Below are positions 1-9,366 of a stretch of DNA of 64,000 nt, piece by piece. How positions within the stretch are numbered: position 1 is the stretch's first letter; each line of letters opens with the position of its first letter. The notes under the pieces are model-generated. The model was not told the origin of the DNA. It worked only from the letters and a program-made list of their open reading frames with translations, and ran no database searches. Source of the stretch: Mangrovibacterium marinum. Its GTDB lineage: Bacteria; Bacteroidota; Bacteroidia; Bacteroidales; Prolixibacteraceae. The DNA lies in assembly GCF_003046625.1 (NCBI RefSeq), contig NZ_QAAD01000003.1, positions 186,001 to 250,000 of the forward strand. Reading direction: 5' to 3'. The position numbers were made by a program, and so were the translations under genes.

Positions 1-34
1 GATGCCTTCTCGTATCGGGCATATTCAGCAACTG

Positions 35-1858
35 TTAGAAATTCTGCATCCGATGCAGTCTGTAATACTGCCCTTTCTTGGCCAAAAGCTCATCGTGGGG
101 TCCCATTTCAACAATCTTGCCTTCATGCATCACACAAATCAAATCGGCATTTTTAATGGTTGACAAACGGTGTGCAATAACCAGCGAAGTTCGGTTTTTC
201 ATCAGATTCTCCAGTGCTTGCTGTACTAATTTTTCCGATTCGGTATCCAGCGCCGAAGTGGCCTCATCGAGGATCAAAATCGGTGGGTTCTTCAAAATGG
301 CTCGGGCAATGGAAATACGCTGCTTTTGTCCACCGGACAATTTATCGCCCCGGTCACCAATATTGGTCTGATAACCATTTTCCGCACTTACGATAAACTC
401 GTGTGCATTGGCAATCTTCGCGGCATTAACAACATCCTCCTCGCTTGCTCCGTCAACACCAAAAGCGATGTTATTAAAGAAGGTGTCGTTAAACAGGATC
501 GGTTCCTGATTCACATTTCCCATCAGGCAGCGCAGGTCGTGCAACTTCATATCGCGAATATCCACGCCATCGATTAGGATCGCTCCTTCGCTAACATCCC
601 AGAAACGAGGCAGCAAATCGACCAAGGTTGTTTTACCACTGCCCGATTTACCAACAAAAGCCACCGTTTGCCCTTTTGCGATGGTTAAACGAACCTGATC
701 CAACACTTTATCTTTCACATAGCGGAAACTAACATCCCGATATTCGATACTGCTGTTGAACGAAGCTTTGGCCACGGCCGAAGGTTTATCAACAATATTA
801 TTTTCCGCACTCAGGATACGGTCAATACGCTCCATCGAAGCCAATCCTTTTTCGACGCTGTACAAGGCGGTAGAAAAAGCTTTCGCGGGATTAATAATAT
901 TGTAAAAGAAAACCAGATATACAATAAACTGCTGTGGCGACAACGCATTGGCTCCCTCCGAGATAATCAGATTACCACCATACCACAGCACAATAACGAT
1001 GACAGCGGTGCCCAAAAACTCGCTCATGGGATGAGCCAGATAATAACGGCTCATCAGCTTATTCATGATCAGACGGTAATTTTCATTCTCCCGGCTAAAT
1101 CGTCCGCGCGCCTGCTTCTCGGCCGTAAAGGCTTTAATTACGCGTAGGCCCGACATATCTTCCTCGATAATTGAAAGAATCTCGCCCTGTTTATTGGTTC
1201 CTTTGCGGGATTGCTTTTTCAAGCTCTTCCCAACGCGGCCAATTAAAAGGCCGGCAAAGGGCAGCATGATAAACACGAAGATGGTTAACGACCAACTGGT
1301 ATAGATCATATAAACCAACGAGGTGAGGATCAGTATCGGGTTTTTGAACAGCATATCCAGCGAGTTCATCACCGAGTTTTCAATCTCCTGCACATCGGTA
1401 GTCATCCGTGCCATGATATCGCCTTTGCGCTCGTCGCTAAAAAAGCCCAGCGGCAAAGCAATCAGCTTATCATAGATCAATATCCGGATATCGCGCACAA
1501 CACTGTTGCGAATGTCCATCATCATCAGGCTGGCCAGGTACATAAAAAGCACCTTAAATATCACCATCGTAATGAGAAACAAACCAATATAAATCAATGC
1601 CGTTGACTGTCCGTAAGTATCAATCACCCACGTCAGGAAATAGGACACATTGTTTTTCAAACTATCAATGGTCATCTCCCAGGGCACCAATTGGCGAACC
1701 GGCTGATCGGTGCCAAATAAGATCCCTAAAATCGGAGACAACAAGCCGAACGAGAATGCTGTAAAGACGGCCGCCAACAAGTTGAACACAAAATTGAGCA
1801 CAACCCGTCCCTTGTAAGGCGGCAAAAAACGTCGAAATAATCGAATTAAATCCTTCAT
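35..1858 (-). CDS. ABC exporter, MsbA/LmrA-like, fused membrane and ATPase domains
   Basis: 607 aa half-transporter. The first ~320 residues form the six-helix type-1 exporter membrane domain. The C-terminal ATPase has Walker A GKSGSGKTT, signature LSGGQKQRISIARAI, Walker B ILILDEATSALD and H-loop IAHRLST, so it should hydrolyse ATP. Homodimers of this family flip lipids or export drugs and peptides at the inner membrane. The lipid-flippase role (MsbA) is inferred from architecture only, because no lipid A genes are adjacent. It lies 23 nt downstream of purB on the same strand and may be co-transcribed with it. Length is normal for the family and the gene looks complete. Confidence 0.9.
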   Translation of the reverse strand: MKDLIRLFRRFLPPYKGRVVLNFVFNLLAAVFTAFSFGLLSPILGILFGTDQPVRQLVPWEMTIDSLKNNVSYFLTWVIDTYGQSTALIYIGLFLITMVIFKVLFMYLASLMMMDIRNSVVRDIRILIYDKLIALPLGFFSDERKGDIMARMTTDVQEIENSVMNSLDMLFKNPILILTSLVYMIYTSWSLTIFVFIMLPFAGLLIGRVGKSLKKQSRKGTNKQGEILSIIEEDMSGLRVIKAFTAEKQARGRFSRENENYRLIMNKLMSRYYLAHPMSEFLGTAVIVIVLWYGGNLIISEGANALSPQQFIVYLVFFYNIINPAKAFSTALYSVEKGLASMERIDRILSAENNIVDKPSAVAKASFNSSIEYRDVSFRYVKDKVLDQVRLTIAKGQTVAFVGKSGSGKTTLVDLLPRFWDVSEGAILIDGVDIRDMKLHDLRCLMGNVNQEPILFNDTFFNNIAFGVDGASEEDVVNAAKIANAHEFIVSAENGYQTNIGDRGDKLSGGQKQRISIARAILKNPPILILDEATSALDTESEKLVQQALENLMKNRTSLVIAHRLSTIKNADLICVMHEGKIVEMGPHDELLAKKGQYYRLHRMQNF

Positions 1859-1881
1859 TTATTGCTATTCAGAACCGGTTA

Positions 1882-3228
1882 TTAAAAAATACCGGTATAA
1901 TTCTGAGGTGTAATCGTCTTTAACTCGGCTTTTAGCTCATCGCTTACCTTTAAGGTGTCGATAAATTCGTGAACCACCTGCTGATCGATTTTCTTGTTAA
2001 CGCGGGTCAGGTCGCGCAGTGCCTCGTAAGGATTCGGATAGCCTTCGCGACGCAAAATCGTTTGAATGGCTTCGGCAACAACCGGCCAGTTGTTTTCCAA
2101 ATCGGCCTCAATGGCACCTTTATTCAGCAACAGCTTGTCCAAACCTTTCATGGTTGAGCTAACGGCAATCAAGGTGTGAGCCATCGGCATTCCGATTGTA
2201 CGCAACACGGTAGAGTCGGTCAGGTCGCGCTGCAAACGCGATACCGGCAATTTGGCCGACAGGTGTTCGAAAATTGCATTGGCCATGCCCAGGTTACCTT
2301 CCGAATTTTCGAAGTCAATCGGGTTAACTTTATGCGGCATCGCCGACGAGCCTACTTCACCGGCCTTAATTTTTTGCTTGAAGTACTCCATCGAGATATA
2401 GGTCCACATATCGCGATCCAAATCCAGAATGATCGTATTGATACGCTTCAAGGCATCGAAAATAGCCGAGTGGTTATCGTAGTTGGCAATTTGCGTGGTA
2501 TATTGCGCACGCTCCAGGCCCAAGTAATTTTTCAGGAAATGATTACCGAAGGCTTTCCAGCTGATTTCGGGGTAAGCAATGTTATGAGCATTGAAGTTAC
2601 CGGTTGCTCCACCAAATTTAGCATCGCAATTAATGGCGCGCAACTGCTCCAACTGTCGTTTCAAACGTTCCGCAAAAACACGAATTTCTTTTCCCAGGTT
2701 TGTTGGCGACGCGGGTTGTCCGTGAGTTTTGGCCAACATGGGGATATTTTTCCATTCCTCAGCAAGCTCATCCAACTTATCCACCAAATCGTTAATGGCG
2801 GGGAAATACTCTTCATCCAGGGCATCGTGAATCGACTTGGGCACCGCGGTATTATTAATATCCTGCGAGGTTAATCCAAAATGGATGAACTCTTTATACT
2901 GTTTGATATCCAACTTATCAAACTCTTCTTTCAGGAAATATTCAACTGCCTTAACATCGTGGTTCGTCACTTTTTCGATGTCTTTAATACGCTGAGCATC
3001 TTCAACCGAAAAGTCAGCGACCACCTGCCGCAGCTTGCCAAATAAGTCGTGGTTGAAGTCGGCCAACTGTGGCAAGGGCAACTCGCACAATGCGATGAAG
3101 TATTCCACTTCAACAAACACACGATATTTAATCAAGGCATACTCTGAAAAATAGTTTTCCAGATTGCTCACTTTCGACCGGTAACGGCCATCTATAGGGG
3201 TAATTGCAGTTAATAAATTCAATTCCAT
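1882..3228 (-). CDS. purB: Adenylosuccinate lyase
   Basis: 448 aa fumarase/aspartase-superfamily enzyme of purine synthesis. It cleaves SAICAR to AICAR and adenylosuccinate to AMP, releasing fumarate each time. The superfamily signature SSAMPHKVNPIDFEN is intact, as is the catalytic-His segment KTHGQPASPTNLGKE. The N-terminus LTAITPIDGRYRSKV is typical of the long PurB class found in Enterobacteria and Bacteroidota. It is the first gene of a probable two-gene minus-strand unit with the ABC exporter. The 250 nt upstream, shared with the divergent lipocalin gene, show no other gene. Confidence 0.97.
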   Translation of the reverse strand: MELNLLTAITPIDGRYRSKVSNLENYFSEYALIKYRVFVEVEYFIALCELPLPQLADFNHDLFGKLRQVVADFSVEDAQRIKDIEKVTNHDVKAVEYFLKEEFDKLDIKQYKEFIHFGLTSQDINNTAVPKSIHDALDEEYFPAINDLVDKLDELAEEWKNIPMLAKTHGQPASPTNLGKEIRVFAERLKRQLEQLRAINCDAKFGGATGNFNAHNIAYPEISWKAFGNHFLKNYLGLERAQYTTQIANYDNHSAIFDALKRINTIILDLDRDMWTYISMEYFKQKIKAGEVGSSAMPHKVNPIDFENSEGNLGMANAIFEHLSAKLPVSRLQRDLTDSTVLRTIGMPMAHTLIAVSSTMKGLDKLLLNKGAIEADLENNWPVVAEAIQTILRREGYPNPYEALRDLTRVNKKIDQQVVHEFIDTLKVSDELKAELKTITPQNYTGIF

Positions 3229-3481
3229 GATATTAATTTTTCGAGGCGCTAAAGTTAGTAAATTTTAGCGTTTAACCTGAGCAGTCCACAACAGCCGTCA
3301 ACCGGTCTTGCCATCACTGTATTCACTTGGCCTGGGCGGCATCTCAATCCGTGCACCGCTTGTTCGGCCTGCGGTCGTTGCTTTAATTTTCGGGCAGAAA
3401 AACTTTCACCCGCACAAAACGACTTCATGAAACGTTGTATACTATATTAGTCCGATAATATTCATTTCGAAAAAAAGAAGT

Positions 3482-4015
3482 ATGCTGAAAAATTGCCTCC
3501 TGTTTACTGCTGTGCTTGCTCTGCTGTCCGCCTGTTCGAGCACAGGCAACATCGACACCCGAACGGTACAGAACGTTGATATCGACCGCTACCTGGGAAC
3601 CTGGTACGAAATTGCCCGCTATCCAAACTCGTTCGAAAAAGGCCTGGTTGGTGTTACGGCCAACTATCAATTGCGAGAGGATGGGAAAATACAAGTTGTG
3701 AATTCGGGACGAAAAAGTAGTCTGAATGGCGAATATAAAACGGCTACCGGCCGGGCAAAAATCCCCAACCCGCAAGAAACCGGGAAACTGAAGGTCTCCT
3801 TCTTCTGGATTTTTTATGCCGACTATTACATTCTGGAACTGGATACGATGAATTACAATTATGCCCTGATTGGCAGTTCCAGTCCCGACTATCTGTGGAT
3901 TTTAAGCCGCAGCCCGCAAATGAATCCGCAAAGCTACCAAATGCTGATTGATAGCGCCCGAAAGCGGGGATACGATGTCAACAAACTGGAGAAAGTGCTG
4001 CAACCCGGGTTGTGA
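3482..4015 (+). CDS. blc: Outer-membrane lipocalin (Blc-like lipoprotein)
   Basis: 177 aa. The N-terminus is a lipoprotein signal ending in the lipobox LLSAC (Cys about residue 18). The lipocalin motif GTWYEIARYPNSFEKG follows at about residues 40-56, then the eight-strand barrel with a conserved YALIGSSSPDYLWILSR segment near the C-terminus. Blc lipocalins sit in the outer membrane facing the periplasm and bind fatty acids or lysophospholipids. The gene is monocistronic between the divergent purB and the nfeD-like gene. Length is standard for bacterial lipocalins. Confidence 0.93.
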   Translation: MLKNCLLFTAVLALLSACSSTGNIDTRTVQNVDIDRYLGTWYEIARYPNSFEKGLVGVTANYQLREDGKIQVVNSGRKSSLNGEYKTATGRAKIPNPQETGKLKVSFFWIFYADYYILELDTMNYNYALIGSSSPDYLWILSRSPQMNPQSYQMLIDSARKRGYDVNKLEKVLQPGL

Positions 4016-4188
4016 AAATCAGCCGGCCGGCAGTCAACAAATCAAAAAGGAAGGTCAACGAGCGGTTCGCCGAATCGGACTGCGGCCCTTCCAAAGCCCC
4101 GGGAAGCAGTTCTGAGAATCACCAGGCAACCCGACTAAAATTTATCAACTCTTTGCATCGTCCCATTTTACGGCTTTCAGAAAAAAAT

Positions 4189-4196
4189 TAACTTTG
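4189..4196 (+). promoter_or_regulatory. Bacteroidota-type -7 box upstream of the nfeD-like gene
   Basis: TAACTTTG matches the Bacteroidota -7 consensus TAnnTTTG and lies 26 nt before the ATG at 4223. A T-rich tract about 19 nt upstream could serve as the -33 element, but it is weak. Confidence 0.45.
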
Positions 4197-4222
4197 GATA
4201 ACACATCAGAATCCAACCAACC

Positions 4223-5629
4223 ATGAAACAGGTATTAATGTTGTTCGTTCTTTGCGCCGCAATAGCGGGCCAGTCGGTTTGGGCTCAGCCAACCACCAAC
4301 AAAAAAAAACTGGTTTACCAGCTTAACATCAAGCAAAACATTATGCCCAAAACCTGGCGTGACACCCAACACGCCTTTGCCGAAGCCGACAGCCTGAACG
4401 CCGACCTGCTGCTGATACACATGAACACCTACGGCGGAACGGTTCTCGATGCCGACTCAATACGCACCAAAATACTAAATAGCCCCATTCCGGTGTATGT
4501 GTTTATCGACAACAACGCTGCCAGTGCCGGAGCATTAATCTCCATTGCCTGCGACAGCATCTATATGCGCAAAGGCGGCAGTATTGGGGCCGCCACCGTG
4601 GTGAACCAGACGGGTGAAAAAATGCCCGACAAATACCAGTCGTACATGCGTTCCATCATGCGGGCTACAGCCGAATCGCATGGCGGCGACACCATTATTT
4701 CGGGACAAGACACCACCTTTCGCTGGTTTCGCGACCCGAAGATTGCCGAAGCCATGGTTGACGAACGTGTCTACATCGCCGGAATTACCGACACGGGCAA
4801 AGTACTGACCTTCACCCCTGCCGAAGCTATAAAACACGGTTATTGCGAAGGCACAGCCGAAAGCATACCGGAAGTGCTCCGAAAAATCGGAGTCGAAGAA
4901 TACGAAATTGTTGAATACCAACCTTCCTTCATCGAGAAGATTATTGGTTTTCTGGTCAACCCGATTGTCTCGGGCCTGCTGATTATGGCCATTATCGGAG
5001 GCATCTATTTCGAGCTTCAAACCCCGGGCATTGGCTTTCCGCTGGGACTGGCCATCGTGGCCGCTGTTGCCTACTTTGCCCCGCTCTACCTCGAAGGGCT
5101 GGCCGCCAACTGGGAAATCCTGCTTTTCATCATCGGCCTGATCCTGATCGCCATCGAAATTTTTGTTCTTCCGGGCTTTGGCATCGCCGGTATGCTCGGA
5201 ATTCTGTTTACCTTCACCGGTCTGGTGCTAAGCTTGGTCGAAAACGTGGTGTTTAACTTCGAAAACGTTAAGCCGGATAAAATACTCACAGCGATGACCA
5301 CCGTTATTGTCGCCTTATTTGCCGGTTTTCTCGCCAGCCTATTCCTTAGTAAGGAACTATTCACGGCCGAAAGTGGTGTATTCCGCAATCTCTCGCTGCA
5401 CGAAACGCAGGAAAAAGAACGCGGCTTTGTTGGTGTCGACACGCAAATTAAAAGCCTACAAGGAAAATCCGGCGTAGCGTACACCGTCCTGCGTCCATCC
5501 GGCAAAGTACAAATTGAAGGAAAAATTTACGATGCCGTTTCAAACCTGGGCATGATTGACAAAGGCGAAGAAATTGTTGTTGTCAAAGACGAAGCAGCCC
5601 AGTTGTATGTTGAAAAAATGCATGCTTAA
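4223..5629 (+). CDS. NfeD-family membrane serine protease (ClpP-like domain plus NfeD)
   Basis: 468 aa, the long NfeD form. A cleavable signal peptide (MKQVLMLFVLCAAIAG...WAQ) is followed by a ClpP-like periplasmic protease domain at about residues 30-225. This contains the nucleophile region NNAASAGALISIACDS and the GGSIGAA segment. Four or five membrane helices span about 235-380, and an OB-fold NfeD domain occupies about 395-468. Long NfeD proteins cleave stomatin/flotillin partners and help membrane quality control. The usual partner gene (floA or stomatin) is not adjacent here. Its downstream neighbour is an unrelated metal permease. Confidence 0.9.
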   Translation: MKQVLMLFVLCAAIAGQSVWAQPTTNKKKLVYQLNIKQNIMPKTWRDTQHAFAEADSLNADLLLIHMNTYGGTVLDADSIRTKILNSPIPVYVFIDNNAASAGALISIACDSIYMRKGGSIGAATVVNQTGEKMPDKYQSYMRSIMRATAESHGGDTIISGQDTTFRWFRDPKIAEAMVDERVYIAGITDTGKVLTFTPAEAIKHGYCEGTAESIPEVLRKIGVEEYEIVEYQPSFIEKIIGFLVNPIVSGLLIMAIIGGIYFELQTPGIGFPLGLAIVAAVAYFAPLYLEGLAANWEILLFIIGLILIAIEIFVLPGFGIAGMLGILFTFTGLVLSLVENVVFNFENVKPDKILTAMTTVIVALFAGFLASLFLSKELFTAESGVFRNLSLHETQEKERGFVGVDTQIKSLQGKSGVAYTVLRPSGKVQIEGKIYDAVSNLGMIDKGEEIVVVKDEAAQLYVEKMHA

Positions 5630-5794
5630 CCTCCCGGGGGATGCTGAATTAGCCCGTGCATCTGCAAATGGACCTAAATATTCTTTCTCCTAAGGTATAC
5701 ATCACACTGCATACTTGGGGTAAAGTAAATATCTTTGCCTGCTAAAGAACAAATCGGAAGCTGAATTGCTTTATTGGTGAAAACAGATTGCGTG

Positions 5795-7168
5795 ATGAAA
5801 GATTTTGTATTGGAATATTTGAACGAACTGGTATACCTGCTCAACGAAATGGCCCCCTGGCTTTTACTCGGGCTTATTTTTGCAGGCTTGTTGAAAGTAT
5901 TTTTCCCCCAGGATAAAGTGCAGCGATATATGGGCAAGCCCAATGCCAAATCGGCTGTTAATGCCTCCCTTCTGGGAATCCCCATGCCGCTGTGCAGTTG
6001 CGGAGTTATTCCTACCGGGATTTCCTTTTTCCGCAACGGTGCATCCAAAGGCGCAACCAACTCATTTCTGATATCGACCCCCCAAACCGGCGTCGACTCC
6101 ATATTTGCCACCTACTCCATGCTCGGATGGGTATTTGCCATCTTGCGCCCCATTGTTGCTTTTTTGACCGGTATTGTCGGCGGAATCCTGACCAACATCC
6201 TGGTGAAAGAAAAACCGACTCCCAAAGTAGCGTCCAAACCGGCATTTACAGGCTTTGCCATGGCAAGGCCAAGTGCCCAGGCCGAAGTTCGAAGTTTACT
6301 TAGCGCAGCACCGCAGGCACGAACAAAACCGTCGAACGGTGCCAGTTGCAACGATGCATCCTGTGGTTGTCACGATGATAAGCCCAAAGGAAATGCCTTT
6401 GTACAGGCCACACACTATGCCTTTATTGAATTACTGCAGGATATAGCCAAGTGGCTGATCATCGGTTTTCTGCTTGCAGCATTAATCGCGGTGATTCTCC
6501 CCAACGACTTTTTCACCCGTTTCCAGGGATTGGGATTTCTCGAGATTCTGGTGATCCTGGCTGCGTCAGTTCCTATCTATATTTGTGCTACCGGCTCCAT
6601 CCCCATTGCGGCCGTATTATTGCTGAAAGGCGTATCGCCCGGGGCTGCCCTGGTGTTCCTGATGGCCGGACCGGCAACCAACATGGCTACCATATCGGTT
6701 ATCGGCAACACCATGGGACGCAAATCCTTGCTCGTCTATTTAGGAACAATTATCGGAGGAGCAACACTCTTTGGCCTGCTCATCAACTGGCTGATCCCTG
6801 CCGATTTTATCCTAAACCAGGTGATGCACATCCACAGCGGCGAACACGAAATGCTTCCCCAATGGCTGCAAATCAGTTCGTCGGTCGTTTTAATCGGCTC
6901 GCTGATTCTTGGCTACTTTTACCAACGATTCGAGAAGAACAAACAAAAAACAAGCACCATGGCATTAAAAACATTAAAAGTTGAAGGGATGACCTGCTCG
7001 CACTGCGAGGCCAGCATAACCCGCAACCTGATGAAGCTGGACGGAATTGATGAAGTTGTTGCCGACAAAAACAGCTCCGAGGTCAAAGTGTCGGGCCAAA
7101 AGATCGACCTGAAAGCAATTGAGAAAGTAGTTGAAGAAATCGGCTATCACTATAAAGGAGAAATTTAA
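5795..7168 (+). CDS. SO_0444/ArsP-like permease fused to an HMA metal-binding domain
   Basis: 457 aa from the ATG at 5795; an upstream TTG would add seven residues of unlikely sequence. The body is the DUF318/ArsP_1 permease fold (PF03773) with two half-repeats. One carries the motif PMPLCSCGVIPTG, whose CSCG thiols probably handle the metal, and the other carries YICATGSIPIA. The loop contains a Cys-rich ASCNDASCGCHDD segment. The last ~68 residues are a separate HMA domain with the copper-chaperone motif GMTCSHC. Relatives are proposed to export Cu, Zn or arsenite-like species. The metal here is not determinable from sequence. The stop overlaps the next start (TAATG), so the two genes are probably translationally coupled. 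Confidence 0.85.
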   Translation: MKDFVLEYLNELVYLLNEMAPWLLLGLIFAGLLKVFFPQDKVQRYMGKPNAKSAVNASLLGIPMPLCSCGVIPTGISFFRNGASKGATNSFLISTPQTGVDSIFATYSMLGWVFAILRPIVAFLTGIVGGILTNILVKEKPTPKVASKPAFTGFAMARPSAQAEVRSLLSAAPQARTKPSNGASCNDASCGCHDDKPKGNAFVQATHYAFIELLQDIAKWLIIGFLLAALIAVILPNDFFTRFQGLGFLEILVILAASVPIYICATGSIPIAAVLLLKGVSPGAALVFLMAGPATNMATISVIGNTMGRKSLLVYLGTIIGGATLFGLLINWLIPADFILNQVMHIHSGEHEMLPQWLQISSSVVLIGSLILGYFYQRFEKNKQKTSTMALKTLKVEGMTCSHCEASITRNLMKLDGIDEVVADKNSSEVKVSGQKIDLKAIEKVVEEIGYHYKGEI

Positions 7169-7752
7169 TGCAGTTGTTACAGTTTGGGCTGGTGGTTCTC
7201 AGCCTTGTTCCCACCATCGCAACAGGCTTATTGGCTTATCAAACCATGCGTGCCGGCTTTAAAATCAAAGGCAGAGCCACCATCAACAAACTGCTGTTCT
7301 GGTTTTCGAAGGCCATTGTTAGCCTGGCTTTTGCCCTGCTCATCATCGCCTCCTTTTCGCCGGACTTCTTCTTAAAGCTGCCCTTTTTAATCCAGAATGA
7401 CATTGCCGATGTGCAAAAACTCATGAGCCTGATTTTCCTGTTGGCCGGCAACCTGCTGCTCCTCCCCGCATACTACACCATGAGTATTTTCACCCGGGTA
7501 GGCCTGCCAACAGGCGAACACGTACTGCAAACCGAAGGCGTTTACCGCATCAGCCGAAACCCCATGTACACCAGCTTTTTCTTTTTCTTCGGGGCTTGCT
7601 TCCTGCTTGTTCCTTCCCTATTACCGGGTGTCCTGATGTTGCTTACTTTGGCCCTTCACCACCGCATTATTCAAAAGGAAGAAGCTTATCTGGAATCGGC
7701 CTTTGGGGAAGTCTACCTGAATTACAAAGCCCGGGTTGCGCGGTATTTGTAG
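7168..7752 (+). CDS. Isoprenylcysteine/phospholipid methyltransferase-like membrane protein
   Basis: 194 aa with about five hydrophobic helices. The C-terminal half carries the ICMT/PEMT family signature (PF04191): GVYRISRNPMYTSFF followed by the EEAYLESAFGEVYLNYKARVARYL tail, the S-adenosylmethionine-binding region. Bacterial members methylate lipids or small thiols and their substrates are mostly unknown. The start overlaps the permease stop by 1 nt, which suggests coupled expression with the metal permease. It is the last core gene before the accessory region. Confidence 0.8.
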   Translation: MQLLQFGLVVLSLVPTIATGLLAYQTMRAGFKIKGRATINKLLFWFSKAIVSLAFALLIIASFSPDFFLKLPFLIQNDIADVQKLMSLIFLLAGNLLLLPAYYTMSIFTRVGLPTGEHVLQTEGVYRISRNPMYTSFFFFFGACFLLVPSLLPGVLMLLTLALHHRIIQKEEAYLESAFGEVYLNYKARVARYL

Positions 7753-7917
7753 CCTATTTGCCTTTGGGTGTCGGGAACTCCGACTCCCGGCTTTCTATAC
7801 CTGAGCGAAAATCAGCCGATCCAAATCCCTGTTTGCCGCCAGGCAGACGCGGCACCCGATACAAAACTGCCGAAGGCGATACGCTATACAAAAGTGCGCC
7901 AACGGGAGCAGTATTTA
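7753..7917. other. Non-coding junction between core and accessory region
   Basis: 165 nt without a credible gene. A short hairpin (CGGGA...TCCCG near 7771-7790) follows the methyltransferase stop. The rest reads like dispersed intergenic repeat sequence. Short ORFs here on both strands have no recognisable content. Confidence 0.5.
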
Positions 7918-7980
7918 ATTCAACAAAGCCTCCAATACCAAGCGCATGCATACAACGCTTGATTAGAGGCGAAGAGTAGT
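7918..7980 (-). repeat. attC-like hairpin, copy 3 (after the Bro-N gene)
   Basis: Read on the minus strand, this is the same module as 9302-9366 and 11194-11258: CTCTTC spacer, GCCTCTAATCAAGCGT arm, variable loop, GCGCTTGGTATTGGAGGC arm, TTT spacer and the R'-type box GTTGAAT (fits GTTRRRY). The arms pair as an imperfect stem with unpaired bases. The outer R'' box has decayed to TCACTAC. It lies 17 nt after the Bro-N stop, where an attC would sit. No intron remnant follows this copy. Confidence 0.6.
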
Positions 7981-7996
7981 GATAGCTTTTCCTTGT

Positions 7997-8860
7997 TTAT
8001 TCTCCTATCTCTTTATTATCGTTATTTTGACCAAACTCTTTCGCATTCAATGGAGAAACCACACTTTTTCCTGTCTTTTCTTCAATTTCTTTCCTCGTGT
8101 TTCCTGCAATTGTTCCTCCTTGTTTTGCTATTTTTTTGCTTGCTGAAAACGTTTTAGGCTTTTTTTCTTTTGATATTTCAGTTGTAGTTGCTTCAGCCAA
8201 CATATTCAAAACCAATTCAAGATTTGTCATATTATCCCTTAAACTTTCCTTTTTCAAATCCTTAAGGTCTTTGTATTCTCTTGTTGTTAGTCCTGCCCAA
8301 GCTTTGGTAATTTCATCTGTTAATATTGCATACTCCAGTCCCTTTTTTACACCTCTTTCATCCCATTCGTCTGTCAATTCTTTACGAACCTCAATACTTT
8401 TTAACCTCTGATTAATCCAATTTGCAGAGTAGCCTTTTTTTAAATATGTTTCCATTGCTCGTTCAAAAGCTTTTTCCGGGTCTTCTGTTTCTTCAATTCG
8501 TTCATAACCAACTTTTGCCAACCATACTTTAAACGGCTCTGCATTTGGGGATGGAATTGATTGAATTAGTCGCAATAATTGCTCTGTGTCAGCTACATCT
8601 GTCATCCTCATTTTTCCGTCTGCAGCTTTCATTTTCAACCCGTGACAATTCGTCACGGTTTCATTTCCTTCCTTTTTAAGCCTTTCTTTTAATTTTCTCC
8701 AATACGCCTGTGGATTAATACTTTGTGTCAAAACAGAAATCACGTCAACAATCGAAAAATACCATTTCTCTCGGTCTCTATCCCATTCAACTCGAACTCT
8801 TTGGTCTTGAAATAATTTTATTGCAGTTTCCTTTGTCATATTCTCCGTTTTCAATTCCAA
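7997..8860 (-). CDS. Bro-N / DinD-like antirepressor-type protein
   Basis: 287 aa, markedly AT-rich compared with flanking core genes. The N-terminal ~120 residues resemble the Bro-N domain of phage antirepressors (VRVEWDRDREKWYFSIVDV followed by a helix-rich DNA-binding part). The C-terminal segment IAGNTRKEIEEKTGKSVVS resembles the DinD/Bro C-terminal motif seen in damage-inducible protein D relatives. The function is unproven: DNA binding or regulation, or part of a defence/prophage module. It is an orphan gene bracketed by attC-like modules on the same strand, which suggests a mobile cassette. A second Met at residue 8 is a possible alternative start. Confidence 0.75.
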   Translation of the reverse strand: MELKTENMTKETAIKLFQDQRVRVEWDRDREKWYFSIVDVISVLTQSINPQAYWRKLKERLKKEGNETVTNCHGLKMKAADGKMRMTDVADTEQLLRLIQSIPSPNAEPFKVWLAKVGYERIEETEDPEKAFERAMETYLKKGYSANWINQRLKSIEVRKELTDEWDERGVKKGLEYAILTDEITKAWAGLTTREYKDLKDLKKESLRDNMTNLELVLNMLAEATTTEISKEKKPKTFSASKKIAKQGGTIAGNTRKEIEEKTGKSVVSPLNAKEFGQNNDNKEIGE

Positions 8861-8933
8861 AGATAAACAATCACTTCTTGTTTCGATATTTTTTCAACTT
8901 GCAGTATCATTCTGGCAATGAAAGCTAACGGTC

Positions 8934-9301
8934 ACTTGGTCGAATAGACAAAGGGAGTTTCACCCTAAGCCTCTCACAGAACCGCATCCCGATTAATCGG
9001 GACAAGCTTTGACAGTCTCCCGTCATCCGGCTCTTGTTATACAAATCTAAACGTTTTAACCAGTTATGCCTACTTGCCAGTGATAGAACAGGCCCGGAAA
9101 TTGTTCAGTTCTTCCAGTTTATCGGCAATTCGCTTCTTCGAGCTCGTACTGATGCCACAGTCAAATCCGAGCAGCCAAAACCGAACTTGCAAGTCCAACA
9201 ATACCACCCCAAACGCCTTCCGAAAGGGAAACAAAAAACCGATTGAAAACACTATCCGAGAATAGTTAATTAACAGTCGGTTAATCCGGTAGCAGTGTTT
9301 A
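8934..9301 (-). pseudogene. Decayed group II intron 3' end, copy 1 (internally deleted)
   Basis: On the minus strand this carries a maturase fragment (stretch GISTSSKKRIADKLEELN, typical of the group II maturase-specific domain), then a domain V-like segment GAGCCGGATGACGGGAGACT...CGGTTCTGTGAGAGG, then a domain VI-like hairpin ending CTATTCGAC. It matches copy 2 (10604-11193) closely but lacks about 200 nt between two near-identical ATTGTTC/AATGTTC sequences, a likely microhomology deletion that removes the maturase C-terminus. Domain V is interrupted by ~25 nt containing the palindrome TCCCGATTAATCGGGA. It cannot be a functional intron. The flank is ACCGTTAGC, followed by the Bro-N gene. Confidence 0.75.
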
Positions 9302-9366
9302 GTTCAACAAAGTCTCCAATACCAAGCGTATGCAAGTAACGCTTGATTAGAGGCGAAGAGTTACCT
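9302..9366 (-). repeat. attC-like hairpin, copy 1 (overlaps the Fic stop)
   Basis: 65 bp. On the minus strand the R'' position reads AGGTAAC, then spacer CTCTTC, arm GCCTCTAATCAAGCGT, loop, arm ACGCTTGGTATTGGAGAC, spacer TTT and R' GTTGAAC (perfect GTTRRRY). The TAA stop of the Fic gene lies inside the R'' box, a typical layout for integron cassette genes. Only three nucleotides of R'' depart from RYYYAAC. Confidence 0.6.

Noticed and set aside
2176-2874. 232-codon plus-strand frame inside purB
   Set aside because: Shadow of purB; no independent start context or domain.
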